A stretch of 46,687 bases of DNA from Micrococcaceae bacterium (GTDB lineage: Bacteria > Actinomycetota > Actinomycetes > Actinomycetales > Micrococcaceae): positions 1 through 46,687 of the forward strand of contig JAODMR010000131.1 of NCBI GenBank assembly GCA_025465475.1. Reading direction: 5' to 3'. The translations under genes and the position numbers were made by a program. The notes under the pieces are model-generated. The model saw only the letters and a list, made by a program, of their open reading frames with translations. It was not told where the DNA came from and ran no database searches. The stretch's first letter is position 1, and each line of letters starts with the position of its first letter. Positions 41,694 through 46,687 of the stretch are shown in pieces.

Positions 41694-42443
41694 ATGAAAA
41701 AACGCCCGATAGTGGTTCGTGTGGTGGGAGCAGTCCTGGCGCTCGTGCTTCTCTGGCACGGACTCGCCACGGTCATCTATCTGAGCGGCTCAACCCAACT
41801 GGCAAGTATCGTCGGTCGGGGAACCGTGTCCTCCTACATGAATCCGCTGTTCAAGCAGTACTGGTCCGTCTTTGCCCCTGACCCCATCGCCGCGGACACC
41901 GAGTTGCTGATCCGGGCGAACGTTGACGGCAAGGACACCGATTGGTTCAACGTCTCCCAGGCGGACGTCGACCGATCAATCCTGCATCATCCGGTTCCCT
42001 CACGGCTGTATCTGACCAACTTCCAATTGACCTCCCACTACCAGGTTTCTGCCGGCCTCCTGCCGGAGGAGCTGCAATCGGTCCCGTCGAAGTCCTACAC
42101 CGGGCCGGACTGGCAGAACGCCATGCGGAGCGACTTGTCCGTCGCGGCCCAAGGCTCCGGGGCTGACGCCGTCGAACAGTTCCTCAAGGACGAATCGGCC
42201 CTGACGTCGATGATCAGTTCTGTTGCCCTGGCTCGTTGGGGGAACGACGTGACGGCCGTGCAAGCCAGGATTCGTACGATTCCGGTCATGCCCTACGCAG
42301 AGCGGAACAACGCGAATTACCAGGTTAAGGTCTCAGAGTACGAGCCGGGATGGCGCCAGGCCGTGCACGTCCCGGGCATGGACCTGAGCGCCATAGCAGA
42401 CATGTACGGAACAGAGGCGGTAGCAACCAATGGCAACAACTGA
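41694..42443 (+). CDS. DUF5819 family protein (SdpA-like)
   Basis: A 249-residue protein (from ATG 41694) with one N-terminal transmembrane helix (about 8-30, VVRVVGAVLALVLLWHGLAT) and a soluble extracytoplasmic domain containing NPLFKQYWSVFAPDP (50-64), the family hallmark. DUF5819 resembles SdpA of the Bacillus SdpABC system, where it works with the membrane protein SdpB to mature a toxin. The start is uncertain: AGGAGG (41639-41644) is ideally spaced from an in-frame CTG at 41652, while the ATG at 41694 has no Shine-Dalgarno. It overlaps the HTTM gene by 14 bp. Confidence 0.82.
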   Translation: MKKRPIVVRVVGAVLALVLLWHGLATVIYLSGSTQLASIVGRGTVSSYMNPLFKQYWSVFAPDPIAADTELLIRANVDGKDTDWFNVSQADVDRSILHHPVPSRLYLTNFQLTSHYQVSAGLLPEELQSVPSKSYTGPDWQNAMRSDLSVAAQGSGADAVEQFLKDESALTSMISSVALARWGNDVTAVQARIRTIPVMPYAERNNANYQVKVSEYEPGWRQAVHVPGMDLSAIADMYGTEAVATNGNN

Positions 42444-43443
42444 TTCCGCCCTGCCGGCCCACGCGACCGGCGCTCACCCGGGCGGCGAGCGACTGAGCGT
42501 CGCCGGACGGGTCGAGTCCTGGATCATTGACGGCAAGCGCGCCCAATACGGTACTTCCATTCTGCGCATCCTGCTGGGCCTGTGCGCCATGGCCATCGTC
42601 GTCACGAACTTCGGCGACCGCAGGTACATCTGGGGTACAGCGTCCGGGTGGGCGCAACCGTACCGGGACGACAGCATCTGGAACTTCTGGTTGTTCCGCT
42701 TCTTTGGCGCCGGAGACCCGGACCCGCTCCTGGCAGCCAAGCTGATCGTGTTTGCCGTCTTTGGGGCGCTGATGGTGTTGGGCTGGCGAACGCGCTTCGT
42801 CACTCTGGTCACGCTGCTGATGTTCACCTCCCTTGCCGCGCTGGGACCGACATCCTCCGACTCCGCTGACAACGCCATGCGGATCATGCTGATCTACAGC
42901 CTTTTCACCGACGGTTCGCTCAAATGGTCACTCGACGCCCGTCGGAGGCGCCGCATCACAGAACGGACCGGGCCCCGGCGGGCTCTTGTGCCCGCCTGGT
43001 TCGGGACCATCGTGCACAACCTGGCGGTTGTGGCGATCGGTGCACAGGTGATCATCATCTACCTGATCGCGGGGGTCGCAAAGGCCCGCGGGCCGTTATG
43101 GCAGAACGGCACCGCCATCTACTATCCAATGCACTCGGAAAACTTCAGTCCCTGGCCCGCGCTGAACAGCCTGCTCGTCAGCAACGACATGATGGTCCAT
43201 CTGATCAGCTGGGGGTCAGTGGCGATCCAGGTCATTTTCCCGCTATTGCTGCTCAACCGCTGGACCCGCAAGTTAGCGGTCCTGGGCATGATCGGCATGC
43301 ATGCCGGCATCGGCATATTCCTGGGCCTGAGCGTGTTTTCCCTGGCCATGGTGGCCGCGGACGTGATCTTCCTGCGGGACAGCACCATCGACGGGGCCCT
43401 CTCCTGGCTTCGCCGCCGTCGGGAGTCCGCCAGGAACGCCTAA
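42430..43443 (+). CDS. HTTM-domain membrane protein (SdpB-like/gamma-carboxylase-like)
   Basis: A 337-residue protein with about eight hydrophobic helices. The HTTM (horizontally transferred transmembrane) family shows RILLGLCAMAI, FRFFGAGDP, and the central segment QVIIIYLIAGVAKARGPLW followed by GTAIYYPMHSENF. SdpB and vitamin-K-dependent gamma-carboxylase-like proteins belong here. The overlap with the DUF5819 gene means coupled translation, so they are a functional pair. No toxin precursor gene (SdpC) or immunity gene (SdpI) is visible within the window. Confidence 0.86.
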   Translation: MATTDSALPAHATGAHPGGERLSVAGRVESWIIDGKRAQYGTSILRILLGLCAMAIVVTNFGDRRYIWGTASGWAQPYRDDSIWNFWLFRFFGAGDPDPLLAAKLIVFAVFGALMVLGWRTRFVTLVTLLMFTSLAALGPTSSDSADNAMRIMLIYSLFTDGSLKWSLDARRRRRITERTGPRRALVPAWFGTIVHNLAVVAIGAQVIIIYLIAGVAKARGPLWQNGTAIYYPMHSENFSPWPALNSLLVSNDMMVHLISWGSVAIQVIFPLLLLNRWTRKLAVLGMIGMHAGIGIFLGLSVFSLAMVAADVIFLRDSTIDGALSWLRRRRESARNA

Positions 43444-44888
43444 ACGCCCAGCGCGGGCGAGGGTAAGTGGAAGATGTCCTTCAGCGCGCTCCTGGCCGCG
43501 TACCAGCCGCACAGCCCGTGCACGGCAGGGCCGGGCGGCGTCGACGACGAGCAAAGGTAAACGCCCTTGGCCGGTGTACGCCACGGATTGGGCGACACCA
43601 CCGGCCGCTTGAACAGCTGGCGGAGCGACACCTCCCCGGCACTGAAATCCCCACCGACATAGTTGGGGTTGTACTGGCTGTATTCCTGGGCGGTTATGGA
43701 ACTGCTGGCCAGGATCACGTCCCGAAAGCCGGGCGCAAAGCGTTCCACCTGGGCCGTGATCGTCTCGGTCATGTCCTTGGTGGAACCGGCCGGAACGTGG
43801 GTGTAGGTCCACAGGATGTGCTTACCTTCCGGTGAGCGGCCAGGATCGAACGGGGAGGGCTGGCTCGCCAGCACATACGGGTCCGTCGGATGCTTGCCGG
43901 CAGCCACCTCCGCCTCGGCGCGGGCCACGGCAGCCCTGGTGCCACCCAAATGGACTGTTGGGGACATACCCAGTTCCGGGTTTGCCCACGGCACAGGCTC
44001 CGACAGCGCGAAGTCGACCTTGCTGGCAGCATTGCCGTAGCGGAACGTGCCGAGTTTTTGCAGATAGTTGGTGGGCAGATCGGAGCCGGCAATCTGGGCG
44101 AGGCCAGCCGCCGACACGTCGAGCAGCACCGCCCGTGCTCCCGTTCCACCCCGGGCCTCATCAAGGGACTCGATGGTGGTATTGAGCACTATCTCGCCGC
44201 CATGAGCTAGCAGGTCCGCCGCCATCGCGTCGGCAATGGCCTGGGAACAACCAATCGGGACGGGCCACCCCCTTCCGTGGGCATGGGCGATCAGGAGCAT
44301 GCCCGCCCCACCGGTGGAGAGGCCGGGCATGGTGCCGACCGAGTGCGCGTTGGCGCCGGAGATCAGCGCAGGAGCCAGATCCTCCCGGAACCGCAGGTTC
44401 CACAGCGGTGAGCCCTGTTCCAAAGTTCGCAGACCATACAAAACGGTGGCTACAAGGTCTTTGGGAAGGCGCAGTAACTGATGCTGGGTGAAGTCAGTAA
44501 TACCGTCCAGGTGCTGGACCAGGGGCTCCATCAGCCGTTTGTACTCTTTGCCGTCCCGTCCAAGGTTCCGCGCCGTCCGGTCCAGGTCCCGGTAGGCGAA
44601 GCCCGCGCGACCGCCATCCAAGGGATGGGCGAAAGAGATCTCCGGAACCGCCAGCCGGATGCGCTTGTGCAGCTCGAATTCCTGGAAAAACGGCGAGGCC
44701 AAAGCCATCGGATGGATGGCGGAACAGACATCGTGCAGGAAGCCCGGGAGCGTCAATTCGGAACTGCGCGCACCCCCGCCAATGGTCGATTCTTTTTCGT
44801 AGACGCGGACTTTCAGGCCCGCACGGGCCAGGGTGACTGCCGCTGACAGCCCGTTTGGACCCGATCCGACGATTGCTGCATCAATCAT
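43440..44888 (-). CDS. CrtI-like FAD-dependent oxidoreductase (phytoene-dehydrogenase family)
   Basis: A 482-residue flavoenzyme. The N-terminal FAD motif AIVGSGPNGLSAAVTLARAG and VYEKESTIGGGARS are complete; the C terminus has LCSSSTPPGPAVHGLCGWYAA, the second FAD-contact motif. It resembles phytoene dehydrogenase-like and retinol saturase-like enzymes, but no carotenoid genes adjoin it. I chose ATG 44888 (AAGGA 8 nt upstream) over ATG 44897. It overlaps the FemAB gene by 8 bp and the HTTM gene stop by 4 bp on the other strand. The substrate, perhaps a lipid or polyprenyl, is unknown. Confidence 0.88.
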   Translation of the reverse strand: MIDAAIVGSGPNGLSAAVTLARAGLKVRVYEKESTIGGGARSSELTLPGFLHDVCSAIHPMALASPFFQEFELHKRIRLAVPEISFAHPLDGGRAGFAYRDLDRTARNLGRDGKEYKRLMEPLVQHLDGITDFTQHQLLRLPKDLVATVLYGLRTLEQGSPLWNLRFREDLAPALISGANAHSVGTMPGLSTGGAGMLLIAHAHGRGWPVPIGCSQAIADAMAADLLAHGGEIVLNTTIESLDEARGGTGARAVLLDVSAAGLAQIAGSDLPTNYLQKLGTFRYGNAASKVDFALSEPVPWANPELGMSPTVHLGGTRAAVARAEAEVAAGKHPTDPYVLASQPSPFDPGRSPEGKHILWTYTHVPAGSTKDMTETITAQVERFAPGFRDVILASSSITAQEYSQYNPNYVGGDFSAGEVSLRQLFKRPVVSPNPWRTPAKGVYLCSSSTPPGPAVHGLCGWYAARSALKDIFHLPSPALGV

Positions 44889-46050
44889 GAACTGCATCCT
44901 TTGCTCGACGGGATCCCGTACGCGCCGCCACTGATCTCATCCGGGAAGCGAACTGCCGCACAGTGGGCGGGCCGTTCCGGCGCACCCGCAGCGCGAGCGC
45001 AAGCGCGGCGTAGCGCCCTGGCCGCAGGGGAACATCGAACGTGGTCGGCAGGACCACCACGTCTTTGGAGAAATTGCGCTTGAACGTGGTCACGTTGGCC
45101 AGGGACGGATAGGTTTCACTGACTATGCCCGTCAGGCCGCAACTCGTGTTTCCCCGTGATTTGAGCATGCGGAAACTCTCCCAAAGGAGCAGGTAAGGCG
45201 CAAACGTCCGACGGGCCTCCGCGGAGCTGGCTGCAAAGTAGTACACAGCGTAGCCCCGGTATTCAGTGGTGATGAGCCAACTGATGGGTACGCCCTCAAG
45301 CTCCGCGACCAGGAGTTCGGTGTAATCCTCCAGCGCCTCAAGGAGGGTTTCGTAATAGCTTGAGCTGAACGACGAGAAACCGTCGCGGCTGGCGGTCTCC
45401 TCGAGGATGGGAAACAGCTTCTGTCGAAACAGTTCCTGCCGGTCAGCCCGCTCCACGACGCGCACGGTTATGCCGGCCCGGCCTGCCTTACGGATGGCTT
45501 GCCGGGCGTTGGGACGGAATCCTGCCAGCATGCTTTTCTCATCCTGGCTGAGGTCGACGACGATCTCCCTGTCGTACCACCCAGGTTCCAGGGCCTTGGC
45601 GACACCGGGCAGCGAGTGCTGCACCTGAAGCCGGGCGAAGACGGGCGTGACGTCAGGGTCGTTCCGAAACTGCGCCCGGATGGTGCCCAACAGTCGCTGC
45701 TCGGCCCTCGGAGTGCGGTCGGCGAACCAGACGGGCCCATTGACGACGACCATCGATTCCCGCAGCCGCCTGGTGGAGTGGAGGTAACTGGCGATGGCCA
45801 CCAGAGGCCCCTCCTCGCCGTCCCGGAAATCCCCGGCGCCGCCGTCGTCGGAGCCGGGGCGGGCACCCTGGTTCCGGGGTCCGTCGTCGAAGTAGGCGAA
45901 GATCCCGTACGGCTGGCGCCCGGTCCGGCGCTCAAACTCGGCCCAGGCCGGTGTCTGTTCAAGCGGGACAGCATTTTTCGGGTGGAGCCCTATCAGCCGG
46001 TCAAAGCCCTCGGGGGTCAGTTCTTCGATCCGGTAATGCTCGGCACTCAC
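44881..46050 (-). CDS. FemA/FemB-family peptidyltransferase (lipid II amino-acid transferase)
   Basis: A 389-residue member of the FemABX family, which adds amino acids from aminoacyl-tRNA to peptidoglycan precursors for the interpeptide bridge. Family pieces: VPLEQTPAWAEFERRTGRQP near the start, the paired GNAT folds, MLAGFRPNARQAIRKAGRAG (about 175-194; the RxNxRxxIRKA pattern of Fem proteins) and AVYYFAASSAEARRTFAPYL (the second acyl-binding site). A basic C-terminal tail follows. The GTG start overlaps the upstream gene stop by 4 bp. Micrococcaceae have cross-bridges in their A3alpha peptidoglycan, which fits. Confidence 0.9.
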   Translation of the reverse strand: MSAEHYRIEELTPEGFDRLIGLHPKNAVPLEQTPAWAEFERRTGRQPYGIFAYFDDGPRNQGARPGSDDGGAGDFRDGEEGPLVAIASYLHSTRRLRESMVVVNGPVWFADRTPRAEQRLLGTIRAQFRNDPDVTPVFARLQVQHSLPGVAKALEPGWYDREIVVDLSQDEKSMLAGFRPNARQAIRKAGRAGITVRVVERADRQELFRQKLFPILEETASRDGFSSFSSSYYETLLEALEDYTELLVAELEGVPISWLITTEYRGYAVYYFAASSAEARRTFAPYLLLWESFRMLKSRGNTSCGLTGIVSETYPSLANVTTFKRNFSKDVVVLPTTFDVPLRPGRYAALALALRVRRNGPPTVRQFASRMRSVAARTGSRRAKDAVHD

Positions 46051-46687
46051 CGCGGCTTGTCTCCTTGGGGTTGGCTGGTCGACGCAGACTCCAAGGCTAC
46101 CCGAGGACTCCGGCGGTAAAGCGGCTTCACGGTCAGCCGGTCAGGAGCCTCGTCCAGCGGGCCAGCCTGCGGATCATCAGCTCCCGCCCGCCGGACAGGG
46201 TCCCTTTCCGGATGCATTATCGCGCGGACCACCAACACCATGGTGACCAGCGTGGCGAGGTGCTGCACCAGTACGGCGAACGCGAAGTACGGCATATCGA
46301 TGGCGTGATTGGTGCTGATCCCGCCCAGTTCGCGGCTGAGGAACAGCTGCAGAGCCACGAAACCGGCCAACTGGGCCGCCTGCCATAGCAGTACCGTCCG
46401 GGTTTGGGGCAGGGACAGCACCAACAGCGGCAGCAACCAGACGGCGTGCTGCGGGGCCGCGTGCTTGTCCACGACCGTGTAGCCGGCAACAAGCAGATAG
46501 GACAGCTGGGCGACCCTGGGGCGCCGGCCAGCTGCCAGCGCCAACCAGCAAATCCCTCCTGCGATACAGGCGAACAGGCTAAGGGCCAGGATATTGACGG
46601 TTCCCAGGCTGAGGGCCCGACCGCTGATGCGCGTACTGACCAGATTGAAGACGTTGTACAACGAGGAGGCGCCGGCCCGGTCCTGCG
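46047..46687 (-). CDS. GT87-type mannosyltransferase, C-terminal part (5' end beyond window)
   Basis: The last 212 residues of a polytopic membrane enzyme. The visible stretch has about five hydrophobic helices, a DRAGASSLYNVFNL loop and KHAAPQHAVWLLPLLVLSLP, patterns of GT-C fold polyprenol-phosphate-mannose-dependent transferases (GT87, DUF2029). A charged cytoplasmic tail ends QPQGDKPR. An internal TTG at 46661 could look like a start, but the reading frame is open to the window edge. It opens the overlapping FemAB/oxidoreductase operon, which points to envelope glycan assembly. Confidence 0.78.
   Translation of the reverse strand, partial: QDRAGASSLYNVFNLVSTRISGRALSLGTVNILALSLFACIAGGICWLALAAGRRPRVAQLSYLLVAGYTVVDKHAAPQHAVWLLPLLVLSLPQTRTVLLWQAAQLAGFVALQLFLSRELGGISTNHAIDMPYFAFAVLVQHLATLVTMVLVVRAIMHPERDPVRRAGADDPQAGPLDEAPDRLTVKPLYRRSPRVALESASTSQPQGDKPR

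Overview
The window is 46.7 kb of high-GC actinobacterial chromosome, most like the Micrococcaceae (Arthrobacter and relatives). This rests on the rpsF-ssb-rpsR-rplI ribosomal/replication cluster, a HisC-type aminotransferase beside a branched-chain-type 2-oxoacid dehydrogenase operon, CGNR and PucR regulators, FemAB/GT87 envelope genes, and many GTG/TTG starts. Lineage is inferred from gene content and coding style; no search was run. I see no rRNA, tRNA, insertion sequence, prophage or CRISPR array. About forty protein genes were recognised, two of them cut by the window edges.

Left part (1-9.6 kb): a DUF456 membrane protein (cut) and an MFS sugar-type transporter on the minus strand; a secreted CAP-domain protein with three SLH-like repeats; a DHA2 drug exporter; a lone excisionase-type HTH protein; a PucR regulator divergent from alanine dehydrogenase (ald) with phased operator repeats between them; and a PLP aminotransferase.

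9.7-20.9 kb: a minus-strand E1alpha-E1beta-E2 2-oxoacid dehydrogenase operon (no E3) and an aromatic/histidinol-phosphate aminotransferase; then a small holin-like membrane protein, purB, a secreted M15 D,D-carboxypeptidase with four novel-looking N-terminal repeats, a BNR propeller protein coupled to a MoaD/ThiS-type sulfur-carrier-like protein, a CopZ-like metallochaperone and an EamA transporter.

21-28.5 kb: a CGNR zinc-finger regulator divergent from the EamA gene, two small membrane proteins, a MATE exporter, dnaB with a DnaA-box-like cluster upstream, an L7/L12-tail membrane protein, and the rplI-rpsR-ssb-rpsF cluster read leftwards.

28.7-39.5 kb, all minus strand: an MHS-family symporter; a five-gene run ABC ATPase - ABC permease - histidine kinase - response regulator - M18 aminopeptidase; a YbjJ-like MFS protein; an ABC-F ATPase; and a LacI regulator.

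39.8-46.7 kb: envelope-related genes. A secreted NlpC/P60 endopeptidase with a 51-bp tandem-repeat proline-rich linker; a DUF5819-HTTM pair resembling the SdpA-SdpB maturation pair; and a tightly overlapping operon of a GT87-type mannosyltransferase (cut), a FemAB peptidyltransferase and a CrtI-like FAD oxidoreductase.

The most notable signals are: six genes whose start codon lies exactly 6 nt after a TAnnnT -10 hexamer (four of them TAGGCT), which points to leaderless transcription; three operator-like repeats at exact 22-bp phasing between pucR and ald; the BNR-propeller/ubiquitin-like pair; and the SdpAB-like pair with no visible toxin gene.
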